A stretch of DNA of 64,000 nt from Acinetobacter colistiniresistens (GTDB taxonomy: Bacteria > Pseudomonadota > Gammaproteobacteria > Pseudomonadales > Moraxellaceae). Positions 8,484 through 17,386 of the stretch are shown here, in pieces (the stretch's first letter is position 1; each line of letters begins with the position of its first letter). The DNA lies in NCBI RefSeq assembly GCF_000413935.1, contig NZ_KE340378.1, positions 371,585 through 435,584 of the forward strand, in the 5' to 3' direction. A program made the position numbers and the translations under genes. The notes below the pieces were generated by a model that saw nothing but the letters and a program-made list of their open reading frames with translations, was not told the DNA's origin and made no database searches.

Positions 8484-8484
8484 A

Positions 8485-9297
8485 TTATTTCTTTAACTGC
8501 CAGTCATAGATATTTTTACGGTAAGCGTACCAGATCATCCACAGACCAATAATAATCATTGGGAAACTGAGAATCTGACCTTTGGTCATCCAGCCAAATA
8601 AGATATAGCCTTGGTCTGCATCAGGTTCGCGGAAGAATTCCATAAAGAAGCGTGCGATCCCGTAACCGACGAGGAATAAGGCTGAAACGGCCATCCGTGG
8701 GCGAGGCTTAGAACTGAACCACCACAGTACGATAAATAGAATCAAGCCTTCACAGAGAGCTTGATAGATTTGTGAAGGATGGCGTACCAAACCGAGTGGA
8801 TCTGTTGGGAAAATCATTCCGAATGGATAGCTTGGATCTTGTACTGGGCGACCATACAGTTCTCCCCCAATAAAGTTACCAAAGCGCCCAAACATCAAGC
8901 CTGTTGGTACACAGGGTGCGATAAAGTCCAAGGTTTGGAACCAGGTTTTTTGGTATTTTTTACACCAAAATAACATCGCAATCATGACACCGAGGAAGCC
9001 GCCGTGGAAGCTCATACCACCAGTCCAGACTTGGAATAACCACAGTGGATTTTCTAAGAATTTACCAAATTCGTAGAACAACACATAACCAACACGCCCG
9101 CCAAGCACAACGCCCAATGCGCCGTAGAAGACTAGGTCTGACACCATGTCGGCTGTCCAGCCATCACGTTGTTTAGCGCGATACGATGCTAAGCCCCATG
9201 CACAGAGAAAAGCCAACAGATACATGAGTCCGTACCAGTGCACTTTGACTGGTCCTAAGCTCAGTGCAACTGGATCAATATTTGGATAGGTCAGCAT
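8485..9297 (-). CDS. lgt: Prolipoprotein diacylglyceryl transferase
   Basis: 270 residues, typical for Lgt. It transfers diacylglycerol from phosphatidylglycerol to the lipobox cysteine of prolipoproteins in the inner membrane, the first step of lipoprotein maturation. Visible signatures are VHWYGLMYLLAF at the N-terminus, MSFHGGFLG, the Lgt motif GRFGNFIGGELYGR, and HPSQIYQALCEG. About seven membrane segments. GAGGAG lies about 5 nt before the ATG. It serves the several lipoproteins of this window (PhoA1, PhoX, YfiB and others). Confidence 0.97.
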   Translation of the reverse strand: MLTYPNIDPVALSLGPVKVHWYGLMYLLAFLCAWGLASYRAKQRDGWTADMVSDLVFYGALGVVLGGRVGYVLFYEFGKFLENPLWLFQVWTGGMSFHGGFLGVMIAMLFWCKKYQKTWFQTLDFIAPCVPTGLMFGRFGNFIGGELYGRPVQDPSYPFGMIFPTDPLGLVRHPSQIYQALCEGLILFIVLWWFSSKPRPRMAVSALFLVGYGIARFFMEFFREPDADQGYILFGWMTKGQILSFPMIIIGLWMIWYAYRKNIYDWQLKK

Positions 9298-9406
9298 CGC
9301 TGCTCCTCAATTTTATATTTTGAGCAGATTGTAGCGGAATGATCTGAAAAATGTTGTACATTCAATGTGAAAGATCAAGGTTCCAAAAGGCGGGGGAAAA
9401 GGATTT

Positions 9407-10189
9407 ATGTGTATTGTCGCTTTTGCATGGCAGGTGCTGGATGAGATGCCTCTATGTTTAATTTCAAATCGTGATGAGTTTTACCATCGACCAAGTTCTG
9501 CCTTGCATGCATGGGAAAATAGCAGCATTGTCGCAGGACAGGATTTGCAATCAGGGGGGACTTGGATGGGGGTCACGGCCTCTGGTCGCTGGGCGATTGT
9601 GACCAATTTTCGCAATGGTCAGGAGCAGAAAGCCTATGCCACTTCTCGCGGGTATTTGATTCAAGCCTTTTTAGAAAGTGACTTGGCGCCGATTCGGTTT
9701 GCCCAGCAGCTGGAGCAACAGCAGCAGGACTATGCGGGCTTTAACTTGTTCGTGGGTGATCGAACACAAGCGGTATATATGAGTAACCGTGGTGAAGCGC
9801 CGCAAGTACTCGCCAATGGCGTGTATGTGGTATCCAATGGCCTCATGTCTGAAGATTGGGAGAAAACCCGACATTTGCGTCAGCGTTTTACCCAAGAATT
9901 TTTACCGATGTTGCAGCAAACACAAATGACTGAATCCGCAATCGATGCCGCCGCTTGGGATATTTTGGAGGATGAACGAAAGGTGATTCCAGATTTGTTA
10001 CCCGATACGGGAATCAATACAGAAATGGAAGAATTATTGTCCTCTACTTTTATTCAGAGTCCAGTGTATGGAACGCGCTGTTCAAATTTTTTAAGACTTA
10101 GCCCGACACAGTGGCATTGGCTGGAAAAATCTCAGCAAGGGCCGTCACGAGGTGCAATTGTTGATCTTCAGTTAAAATTAGCGCCTTAA
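9407..10189 (+). CDS. NRDE-family protein (TANGO2-like)
   Basis: 260 residues. It begins MCIVAFAW with Cys2 in the position of an Ntn-hydrolase-like nucleophile, followed by the eponymous NRDE in LISNRDEFYHRP, GGTWMGVTASGRWAIVTNFR and, near the end, YGTRCSN. The family is linked to lipid or haem handling in eukaryotes; the bacterial role is not established. Cytoplasmic, no signal peptide. A good AAAGGA SD lies 3-4 nt upstream. Confidence 0.88.
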   Translation: MCIVAFAWQVLDEMPLCLISNRDEFYHRPSSALHAWENSSIVAGQDLQSGGTWMGVTASGRWAIVTNFRNGQEQKAYATSRGYLIQAFLESDLAPIRFAQQLEQQQQDYAGFNLFVGDRTQAVYMSNRGEAPQVLANGVYVVSNGLMSEDWEKTRHLRQRFTQEFLPMLQQTQMTESAIDAAAWDILEDERKVIPDLLPDTGINTEMEELLSSTFIQSPVYGTRCSNFLRLSPTQWHWLEKSQQGPSRGAIVDLQLKLAP

Positions 10190-10240
10190 AATGATATGTT
10201 ATAACATAATTTCAATATAAAACAACAAGATGAAATAATA

Positions 10241-10269
10241 CTGTCATCAAGGTGACATAAAAGGGTCAC
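10241..10269 (+). promoter_or_regulatory. Pho-box-like array upstream of the first alkaline phosphatase
   Basis: CTGTCAT (perfect PhoB half-site), then at 11-bp steps GTGACAT (5 of 7) and GGGTCAC (4 of 7), 63-91 bp before the ATG. PhoB binds direct 7-mers spaced by 4 bp. The array is weaker than those before phoX and tatA, and TGTCA/TGACA also form an inverted repeat. Confidence 0.6.
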
Positions 10270-10331
10270 CCAGCATTGTTAAGGTGTAGCCAATCGAGTT
10301 ACGTCCAAACAAATAGATCTGGGGATATTTT

Positions 10332-11924
10332 ATGTTCTTATCAAAGATGAGCTTTTCCAAAAAGCTCTTGGCGGTCAGTTTAATGGCAGTTCTGTCAGCT
10401 GGCATGACTGCGTGTAACGACAGTGATAAAAACGACAAAACGGAAGTACCTACAACACCAAAAGCTAAAAATGTGATTTTCTTTTTGGGTGATGGTATGG
10501 GGATTACCACTTTAACGGCATCACGAATTTATTCTGTTGGGGAAGATGGTGATCTGACCATTGATACACTGCCAGAAACTGCTTTTGTACGCACTTTTTC
10601 GGAAGATGGTCAGGTGACCGATAGCGCGCCGTCTATGGCGGCTTATATGACTGGCGTGAAAATGAAAAATGAAGTCATTTCCATGCAATCAGGAACGATT
10701 GCATCTGCACCAAAAGCAGATGGAACCAGTACCTGTGATGATGTTAGCGAGAATAAAGGCAAAAAACCTGTTGAAACTTTACTTGAACTTGCCAAAGCTC
10801 AGGGGATGGGCACAGGGGTAGTAACTACCACGCGTATTACCCATGCAACGCCAGCCACAACCTATGCCCATGTTTGCCATCGTGATGCAGAGAATGATAT
10901 TGCGGCACAGCTTGTTCCTGCAGGTAAAGGGACAGGATGGGGCGCTTATAACAGCAAGCTTAAAGATGGCGTAGATGTAGTGTTAGGTGGTGGTTTACGT
11001 CAGTTTAAACCGACGACTGTTGCAGGTGGTAAACGTGCTGACGGCCGAGACCTAGTAAAAGAAATGCAAGATCAAGGTTATAACTTTGTTTCAAGTGGTA
11101 CTGACCTTGCAAAAATTGATCCAAGCAAAACTAAAAAATTATTGGGTCTCTTTAATGCCAGCCATATGAATTATGACTTGGATCGTACCAATAAGAAGAT
11201 TGATGAACCTAGCTTAGCGGATATGACCACCAAAGCGATTGATGTCCTACAGGCAAAAAACAAAAGTTTCTTCTTGATGGTCGAGGGTGGCCGTATTGAC
11301 CATGCCTTGCATGACACCAATGCAAAACGTGCGTTGCAGGATACGGTTGCTTTTGACAATGCGATTAAGGCAGCGATTGATAAAATTAAACTGACTGATC
11401 CAGAGCTCAAAAATACCTTGATCGTGGTGACTGCTGACCATGACCATACCATGGTCTTGAATGGTTATGCGAAACGTACAGGTAAATATGTAAAAGGTGC
11501 TGAGACCAGTGTCTTGGGCCTAGTGAAGAACTATAACAAAGCGGGATTCTCAACCGATGTCAACGGCAATCCATATCCGATCATTGGCTTTGGTACAGGT
11601 AAAAAACGTTTAGATAATGACCGTATTGAAGCGCGTGGTGTTTTAGCTGATAACGATAGTTGTAATCCAGCAGCAGGCCCAGCAGGTAAATATACCGATA
11701 GCCGTGGGACGGATATTGATAAAGATGGTTGGTGTACGGGTACAGCTTCAGATGATTTCCAGCAAGAAGCAGTGGTGCAGACTGGTTTCGCTGATAGTGA
11801 AACGCATGGCGGTACTGATGTGTTCCTTGGCGCGATTGGTGTGGGGTCAGACAACTTCCACGGCAGTCTAGAAAATATCGAAGTATTTAATTTAGTTCGC
11901 AAAGCCATTGGCCTAGATAAATAA
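10332..11924 (+). CDS. phoA: Alkaline phosphatase, PhoA family, putative lipoprotein
   Basis: 530 residues. Hydrolyses phosphomonoesters outside the cytoplasm to release phosphate. Conserved features: KNVIFFLGDGMG (first metal ligand Asp), TDSAPSMAAYMTG with the catalytic Ser, EGGRIDHALHDTN, VVTADHDHTM and ETHGGTDV, which together supply the Zn and Mg ligands. The N-terminus has Lys residues, a hydrophobic core and AGMTAC, so Cys28 may be lipidated, although Met at -3 of the lipobox is unusual. GGGGA lies 6 nt before the ATG. It is followed 20 nt later by a paralogue and preceded by a Pho-box-like array. Confidence 0.93.
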   Translation: MFLSKMSFSKKLLAVSLMAVLSAGMTACNDSDKNDKTEVPTTPKAKNVIFFLGDGMGITTLTASRIYSVGEDGDLTIDTLPETAFVRTFSEDGQVTDSAPSMAAYMTGVKMKNEVISMQSGTIASAPKADGTSTCDDVSENKGKKPVETLLELAKAQGMGTGVVTTTRITHATPATTYAHVCHRDAENDIAAQLVPAGKGTGWGAYNSKLKDGVDVVLGGGLRQFKPTTVAGGKRADGRDLVKEMQDQGYNFVSSGTDLAKIDPSKTKKLLGLFNASHMNYDLDRTNKKIDEPSLADMTTKAIDVLQAKNKSFFLMVEGGRIDHALHDTNAKRALQDTVAFDNAIKAAIDKIKLTDPELKNTLIVVTADHDHTMVLNGYAKRTGKYVKGAETSVLGLVKNYNKAGFSTDVNGNPYPIIGFGTGKKRLDNDRIEARGVLADNDSCNPAAGPAGKYTDSRGTDIDKDGWCTGTASDDFQQEAVVQTGFADSETHGGTDVFLGAIGVGSDNFHGSLENIEVFNLVRKAIGLDK

Positions 11925-11944
11925 CAACAGACTGGAGAATGATG

Positions 11945-13480
11945 ATGTTAAAACAATTTAAATTAGGTCAGTTGGGTATGAAAGCATCTGCTTTAACTGT
12001 TGCACTCTTGGCTGCAAGTACAGGTGTACAGGCGGCGGGTGAAGCTAAAAATATCATTTTCTTTTTAGGTGATGGTATGGGGCCAACTACGGTCACGGCA
12101 AGCCGTATTTATGGCTATGGTGAATCTGGCAAATTAACCATGGACACCTTGCGCCGTACCGTACGTATCAAGACTTATTCAGAAGATGGTCAAACCACCG
12201 ATAGTGCGCCGTCAATGGCAGCCTATATGACAGGGAAAAAAACCCGTAATGAAGTGATTGGCATGACACCGGGAACTGTTGCTGTTGAGCCAAGCTCAGG
12301 TACGGCACCCGATGGAACGAAAGTGTCGAATGCTGTGAATAACTGCCCAACGCCTGGCTCGAGTGTAGCAGCAGGCAGTCCTGCCGAGACGATTCTTGAA
12401 TTGGCCAAAGCCAATGGTAAAAAGGTAGGGGCGATTACCACGACAGAATTAACCCACGCAACCCCAGCTGCAACTTTTGCTCATGTGTGTAATCGTAATG
12501 CGCAATATGAGATTGCGCGTCAAGTGATTCCTGGTGGTGCAGGTTATAACCCTAAACTGCTCGATGGTGTGGATGTGCTCATGGGGGGTGGTCGTAACCA
12601 CTTCACTCCATATAATGCGACTGACAATAAACGGGGACGTATTGATGGACGTAATTTGCTGGATGAGCTAAAAGCGAAGAATTATACCGTCGGTGCGACA
12701 AAAGCAGAAATGGATGCTGCACCACTGAATAAAAAATATATCGGTCTTTATTCGGCAACCTCTCATCTGGAATATGACTTGGATCGTCCTAGAACGGCAC
12801 CGAATCAACCAAGTTTGGCTGAAATGACCGCAAAATCGATTGATTTATTACAGGCACAAGATACTGCAGGTAAAGGCTTCTTCTTGATGGTTGAAGGCGG
12901 ACGTATTGACCACGCTTTACATCAAACCAATGCTAAACGTGCTTTACAAGATACCATTGCCTTTGATAATGCGATTAAGACCGCACTGGATAAAATCAAG
13001 AAAACTGATCCTGAGTTAAAAAATACTTTAATCGTCGTCACGGCTGACCATGACCATACCATGACATTTAATGGTTATACTGCACGTACTGGCAAAACCA
13101 CGGCGACGAATCCAGGTATCTTAGGCTTAAGCTATAGTTATCAAGAGGCGAAAGCATCAGATACGCGTACCCGTGTATTAGAGGATGGCAAGAAACATGC
13201 CCCTAACTTTGATGCGAAAGGCAAGACCTCAACCACTTTAGTGTTTGGTAATGGTGGTGGGCCACGTCCAACGTCACGCATCGATATTACTGACAATGAG
13301 GCAGCAGCCGATGATTATTTACAAGAGGTTGGGGTAAAACTTGGTAGTCCTGGCTCTGAAACACATGGTGGTGGAGATGTCTTATTGTTTGCTGAAGGCG
13401 CAGGTTCACAAGTCTTTAAAGGGACGAGAGAAAATGCATGGGTGTTTAGCAAATTAAAAGAAGCATTTGGCTTTAAATAA
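11945..13480 (+). CDS. phoA: Alkaline phosphatase, PhoA family, second copy
   Basis: Three in-frame ATGs follow each other (11939, 11942, 11945); 11945 is chosen because GGAG ends 7 nt before it, giving 511 residues. The signal peptide ends AAST-GVQAAG, with no lipobox, so this copy should be free in the periplasm. All catalytic motifs are kept: FFLGDGMGPTTVTASRIYGYG, TDSAPSMAAYMTGKK, EGGRIDHALHQTN, VVTADHDHTM and ETHGGGDV. It is clearly paralogous to the preceding gene (about half of the residues identical by eye) and, lying 20 nt behind it without a terminator, is probably cotranscribed. Confidence 0.92.
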   Translation: MLKQFKLGQLGMKASALTVALLAASTGVQAAGEAKNIIFFLGDGMGPTTVTASRIYGYGESGKLTMDTLRRTVRIKTYSEDGQTTDSAPSMAAYMTGKKTRNEVIGMTPGTVAVEPSSGTAPDGTKVSNAVNNCPTPGSSVAAGSPAETILELAKANGKKVGAITTTELTHATPAATFAHVCNRNAQYEIARQVIPGGAGYNPKLLDGVDVLMGGGRNHFTPYNATDNKRGRIDGRNLLDELKAKNYTVGATKAEMDAAPLNKKYIGLYSATSHLEYDLDRPRTAPNQPSLAEMTAKSIDLLQAQDTAGKGFFLMVEGGRIDHALHQTNAKRALQDTIAFDNAIKTALDKIKKTDPELKNTLIVVTADHDHTMTFNGYTARTGKTTATNPGILGLSYSYQEAKASDTRTRVLEDGKKHAPNFDAKGKTSTTLVFGNGGGPRPTSRIDITDNEAAADDYLQEVGVKLGSPGSETHGGGDVLLFAEGAGSQVFKGTRENAWVFSKLKEAFGFK

Positions 13481-13511
13481 ACCTTTTATTGAAGTTTTTC
13501 ATCATATTGCA

Positions 13512-13545
13512 AGAAACCTCAGTCACTATGACTGAGGTTTTTTTA
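13512..13545 (+). terminator. Terminator after the phosphatase pair
   Basis: AAACCTCAGTC-ACTAT-GACTGAGGTTTTTTT, 32 nt after the second phosphatase stop. Confidence 0.9.
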
Positions 13546-13558
13546 TGTAGGAAATAAC

Positions 13559-14209
13559 ATGCGCCTTGTGATTAGTTCAGTCTTACTCTGTTTGGGGATG
13601 ACTTCTTTACATGCTGCTCCCTTATTGAGCGCCAGTATTATGCGTGAGACTCAAACCATTGGGAATGATGGCGTGACACGTACCAGTGTGTTTCAGGAGC
13701 GTATGTATCGTAATACACAGAATATCTGGATTGAGCGTGTATTACCTAAACATCATCAACATGGTCAGGAGAAAGGTGGCCATAAACATTTAGATTTGGC
13801 TGAAGCAGCGCAGCATTATTTTATTGATCATAAAAAACAGCCAAAACTCAATTTAGTGTTGATGGAAGATAAAACAGTTGTGCATTTACAGGATGCCGAT
13901 GTTGATATGTTAGGCTTAAGTAATTGCTGGTCATGCGTTTATTCATTAATCGACCCTAAAAGTCTAAAAGCAATGACAGTGAAGAAAAAGGATGCAAACA
14001 CTACATGGTATGAGACTCAGAATAAGAAAAATAAAATGAGTATTGAGTGGGATAACCGCAATAACATTGCCAAACGTGTTGAAGTTCGTAGTCTGGATGG
14101 TTTGCGTTACGACATCCTAAAAGCCAATATTCAACAGGTGAATATTGCCGAACCTTGGAAAACATATAGTAAGTTTACAACGAAGGACTATTCCGATTTT
14201 GGGGATTAA
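13559..14209 (+). CDS. Exported protein of unknown function in the phosphatase cluster
   Basis: 216 residues. A signal peptide (MRLVISSVLLCLGMTSLHAA) is followed by a mature part with a His-rich stretch at about 62-76 (HHQHGQEKGGHKH) and a CWSC motif near 122. No family recognised. The RBS TAGGAAA is good. It lies on the same strand as the phosphatase pair, but a strong terminator sits just before its start, so readthrough or its own promoter is needed. The His-rich stretch and the CxxC suggest metal binding or a redox role; that is inference only. Confidence 0.75.
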   Translation: MRLVISSVLLCLGMTSLHAAPLLSASIMRETQTIGNDGVTRTSVFQERMYRNTQNIWIERVLPKHHQHGQEKGGHKHLDLAEAAQHYFIDHKKQPKLNLVLMEDKTVVHLQDADVDMLGLSNCWSCVYSLIDPKSLKAMTVKKKDANTTWYETQNKKNKMSIEWDNRNNIAKRVEVRSLDGLRYDILKANIQQVNIAEPWKTYSKFTTKDYSDFGD

Positions 14210-14236
14210 CTGAACTAAAATTGCATGCTTGGATTT

Positions 14237-14258
14237 AGCCCCTTCTTAAAGGGGCTTT
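14237..14258 (+). terminator. Terminator of the unknown exported-protein gene
   Basis: AGCCCCTT-CTTAA-AAGGGGCT followed by TTAT, 27 nt after the stop; the T tail is short. Confidence 0.7.
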
Positions 14259-14397
14259 ATCATAATAAGACTCATCAAAATAGATTTAGCCAAGTAATAA
14301 ATATAAATTAGCCAGATCACGCCAATATAATCAGTCGAACATTGCGATATTTCTTATTTGCGTTCGAACGGATCATGATGAATTGATCCAGACATAC

Positions 14398-14424
14398 AAA
14401 AGCCGACATGATGTCGGCTTTTGT
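14398..14424 (-). terminator. Terminator of phoX
   Basis: AAAAGCCGACAT-GATGTCGGCTTTT, a long stem with A/T tails on both sides, 16 nt after the phoX stop. Confidence 0.85.
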
Positions 14425-14439
14425 ATTTTCAATGCTTGC

Positions 14440-16440
14440 TTATTTTGTTGTTGCAGCTTTCTTTTCTACTGAAGGTGCAATTGGATCTGCAGTAATATAA
14501 CCCACCGCAGCAGCAAAACGGTCTTTGTAGTTTGCACGGACTAAAGGATCAAGCGTCGTTTTTACTTTATCGTGTAATGGAGATTCCCAGTCACCCGGGT
14601 GCTGGAAGTTACTCATGATATAAGTCCAACCATTCACCGCATCTACAGCATGTAGACCTGTTGATTCAGCACCAGCAGGCGTGGATAAGATACGGCTTAA
14701 TTGTTTGGTATCGACATTATAAGCCCATAAGAAGTTATTGATGTGCATACCACTATCTTCACCAATGAAGAGGGTACGTAAATTTTCAGAGAACTTGATG
14801 TTATCTGGGTTGGCAATTTTATCTGCATTGGCAAGGTTACCTAGGGCATCAGCAGTGGCAAGGTCTTCACCAACCAAAGCCGCAGGAGCTTCCATGTGTA
14901 TCGATACCCATTCACTATTAATCAACTGGTTTTTTTGATCAACTTGGCTACCTTTTAAGGTGTGAGCATACACGGCACCTGCTTTCGGGCCTTGTACTTG
15001 GATATCAGTGGTTTTGTCAATCATAGAAGACTGAACATAAGACATTGCAGAATAAGCAATTTTATCCTTAATGTTGACCGTTGTACCTTCCATTTTGGTG
15101 AATCCCATACTTGCACCGACCAAAGCTGCATAGCGATGGGTTTCAAGGAATGCAGCCTCACGCTCTTTACCTGCAACTAATTTCACCCAGTTATCTTTGC
15201 CACTGAAGCGAATCTTGGTATAGCTTGCATCTTTAGGATCAGCAGTTTTGACATCCATAAGATCAGAAATTTTATATTGATCAGCCCAGCCTTTTACTTC
15301 ATCGCTTGTTGCATGACCAAGATTGATCCAGCTGATATCACCCGCACCTGGGCCGACGCCAGATGTTTGCTTCCATTTAGCAACATAGAGTGTGCCTGCA
15401 GATAAATCTTTTTCTTTATCTGCAACGAACATAAACAAGCCGCCATTGGTTGCATCATCACCCATTAATGCCGTGCGGTTATCTGGCATGACTTGTACTA
15501 GCTCATGTGAAATACGACCTAAACAGTAATGTTTTTTAATTGAACCCGTACCATCGGTATTAACCGTCACTTCTGGTAAATGACCGTAGTGGTAAGGATT
15601 GCCTTTATTGCTGTCGCCAAATAGGTTTTTACTGAATACAGGTAGATAGCTTCCTGCAACGTTATTTGCATCAGGCTCGTATTCTTCACTCGAAAGATGT
15701 GTTCCCCATGGCGATAAGCTGGCACCACAGGTAATCCATAAGCCATTGACCTTGGAGGTATCCACATTGTGATATTTCACTAAAGATAAATGACCTGTTT
15801 TAGGGTCTTGATCCAGAGTTAAAATGGCGATTGGTGAAGGTAAAAGACCATACATAGAGCTTAGGCTTTGATCACGAGTGGTATATTCAAATTGCACTAC
15901 ATGGAAAACAGGATTTCCTGCAACACCTAAGGCTTTTTTATCTGCATCGGTAAAATCTTTACCTGTCGCTTGTTTAAAGCTAATCAACGAGCTTCCATCT
16001 GGACAATCTGAAAAGAATTGGCGTTCTTGCCCTGCTTTTGATTTATCGATAATCGGTTGGTTATTGATATCAACATAACCTCCGGCAAGGATTTTGCCGC
16101 CTTTGCCATCAGTTACCATGTCACCTGTGGTGAAGAAAGGCTTATAAGCAAGGGTGTAATCGGTTTTTGAACCATCATCCCAATTGATACTGAGCGTTGA
16201 GGCAACGGTGGTGGTTGCCATTGCAGCAGGGTTGCTTAGATTCGGAGCTGCCATGGGGGTAAATGTTGCATTTTTAAATTTGGCAGCAGGAGGTGTAGGG
16301 GTGATAGCAGAGTCATTATTATCATCATTACAGCCTGTTAAAACGGCGGCGGTACTCATTGCTCCGAGGGGTAAAAATGGAACGCCTGCGAACCATTTTA
16401 AAATATCACGACGACTTGGCTGATGGGTATTGGCTGTCAT
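14440..16440 (-). CDS. phoX: PhoX-family phosphatase (DUF839), Tat-exported
   Basis: 666 residues. The N-terminus carries a twin-arginine motif, SRRDILKWF (residues 9-17), then a hydrophobic stretch ending VLTGC, so it is probably a Tat-dependent lipoprotein with Cys37 lipidated. The rest is a DUF839/PhoX domain. Recognisable pieces include GGYVDINNQPI, LWITCGASLSPWGTHLSSEEYEPD, AALVGASMGFTKMEGT and LFIGEDSGMHINNFLWAYN, the last typical of PhoX-like Ca/Fe phosphatases. PhoX releases phosphate from organic esters in the periplasm and is PhoB-controlled in other bacteria. Here a four-unit Pho-box array with a well-placed -10 lies upstream. The tatABC operon lies next to it on the same strand. 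Confidence 0.9.
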   Translation of the reverse strand: MTANTHQPSRRDILKWFAGVPFLPLGAMSTAAVLTGCNDDNNDSAITPTPPAAKFKNATFTPMAAPNLSNPAAMATTTVASTLSINWDDGSKTDYTLAYKPFFTTGDMVTDGKGGKILAGGYVDINNQPIIDKSKAGQERQFFSDCPDGSSLISFKQATGKDFTDADKKALGVAGNPVFHVVQFEYTTRDQSLSSMYGLLPSPIAILTLDQDPKTGHLSLVKYHNVDTSKVNGLWITCGASLSPWGTHLSSEEYEPDANNVAGSYLPVFSKNLFGDSNKGNPYHYGHLPEVTVNTDGTGSIKKHYCLGRISHELVQVMPDNRTALMGDDATNGGLFMFVADKEKDLSAGTLYVAKWKQTSGVGPGAGDISWINLGHATSDEVKGWADQYKISDLMDVKTADPKDASYTKIRFSGKDNWVKLVAGKEREAAFLETHRYAALVGASMGFTKMEGTTVNIKDKIAYSAMSYVQSSMIDKTTDIQVQGPKAGAVYAHTLKGSQVDQKNQLINSEWVSIHMEAPAALVGEDLATADALGNLANADKIANPDNIKFSENLRTLFIGEDSGMHINNFLWAYNVDTKQLSRILSTPAGAESTGLHAVDAVNGWTYIMSNFQHPGDWESPLHDKVKTTLDPLVRANYKDRFAAAVGYITADPIAPSVEKKAATTK

Positions 16441-16483
16441 AGTAAATCCATTTCTTTAATATAGGGCAAATAAATCCTGATAG

Positions 16484-16539
16484 ATTCTATGAAGCAGAGA
16501 TGACATTTTTTTGACAGTTTTAATGCAGTTTTAAGACAA
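16484..16539 (-). promoter_or_regulatory. Pho-box array and -10 of phoX
   Basis: On the minus strand four 7-mers follow each other at exact 11-bp steps: TTGTCTT, CTGCATT, CTGTCAA, ATGTCAT, with A-rich 4-bp spacers (16539-16500). The last two each match CTGTCAT at 6 of 7. TAGAAT (16489-16484, 5 of 6 to TATAAT) starts 11 nt after the array, the spacing known for PhoB-activated promoters that lack a -35. Confidence 0.82.
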
Positions 16540-16579
16540 TTTATTTTTTATAAGCGACTAAAAAATATGAAATTAAAAT

Positions 16580-16613
16580 AAAAAAAACTCCCTGAAGTTT
16601 TTCAGGGAGTTTT
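16580..16613 (-). terminator. Terminator of tatABC
   Basis: AAACTCCCTGAA-GTTT-TTCAGGGAGTTTT just after the tatC stop; it separates tatABC from phoX. Confidence 0.88.
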
Positions 16614-16621
16614 AGGCTGTT

Positions 16622-17386
16622 TTAGTCGGCTACTTTTCTTTTTTCCAGTATTTTTCCGAACAGTAAACCAAGTTCAAACAGCATCCACATGGGTACTGCC
16701 AGCATAATCATGGACAAGGCGTCGGGTGGTGTGACAAACATGGCCACAAAGAAACAGCCCACAATAATGAAGCGGCGTTTTTCCACCAGACTCTGGGTAC
16801 TCACCACACCAATTAAAATCAGGACGAGGGTAATAATCGGGATTTCAAAGGTGAAACCAAAGACTAAAAACAGCTTTAAGCAGAAGCTTAAATAACTATT
16901 GATGTCGGTCATTGGTGCAACAGTTTCAGGGGAGACACTAATAAAGAAATGCAGAATTGCAGGCAGCGTAATAAAATAAGCAAATGCCACACCCAGATAA
17001 AACAGCACGATACTACCTAACAGCAGGGGAATGGCCAGATGGCGTTCCTTTTCATACAGTGCAGGTCTGATAAATGACCAGATCTGATAAATGATGTAGG
17101 GCATCGCCAGCATAAAGGCAACAAATAAATTAAGCTTAAAGGGCGCCATAAATGTTGCAGTAACATCGGTTGCAATCATGGTTGATGTTGCGGGTAACTG
17201 CTGTCTTAACGGTTCAGAGAGCCATTGATAAGTGGTATTTCTAAATGGCAATAAGCAGAAGAAAAGAAGAATCGTCACCCCAACAATCTTAAACAGATAT
17301 TGTCGCAGCACAATTAAATGCTGCATCACCGGCATTTGTTGCAGGGATTCTTCAGTACTGGCTGAGGTTGATGGTAATTGGCTCAT
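16622..17386 (-). CDS. tatC: Sec-independent translocase subunit TatC
   Basis: 254 residues, about six membrane segments. TatC binds the twin-arginine signal together with TatB. Signatures: MPVMQHLIVLRQYLFK, corresponding to the conserved LxELRxRL-type N-terminal segment, EKRRFIIVGCFFVAMFVTPPDALSM in the second half, and MLFELGLLFG at the end. The start overlaps the tatB stop by 4 bp (ATGA), a sign of translational coupling. An N-terminal extension of about 15 Ser/Thr/Gln-rich residues precedes the core. Confidence 0.96.
   Translation of the reverse strand: MSQLPSTSASTEESLQQMPVMQHLIVLRQYLFKIVGVTILLFFCLLPFRNTTYQWLSEPLRQQLPATSTMIATDVTATFMAPFKLNLFVAFMLAMPYIIYQIWSFIRPALYEKERHLAIPLLLGSIVLFYLGVAFAYFITLPAILHFFISVSPETVAPMTDINSYLSFCLKLFLVFGFTFEIPIITLVLILIGVVSTQSLVEKRRFIIVGCFFVAMFVTPPDALSMIMLAVPMWMLFELGLLFGKILEKRKVAD

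Noticed and set aside
14335..14370. TCGAAC/GTTCGA inverted repeat and the 10-bp palindrome CGTTCGAACG downstream of phoX
   Set aside because: Short, with a long spacer and no adjacent start. It lies between convergent genes' ends, so an operator role is unlikely.
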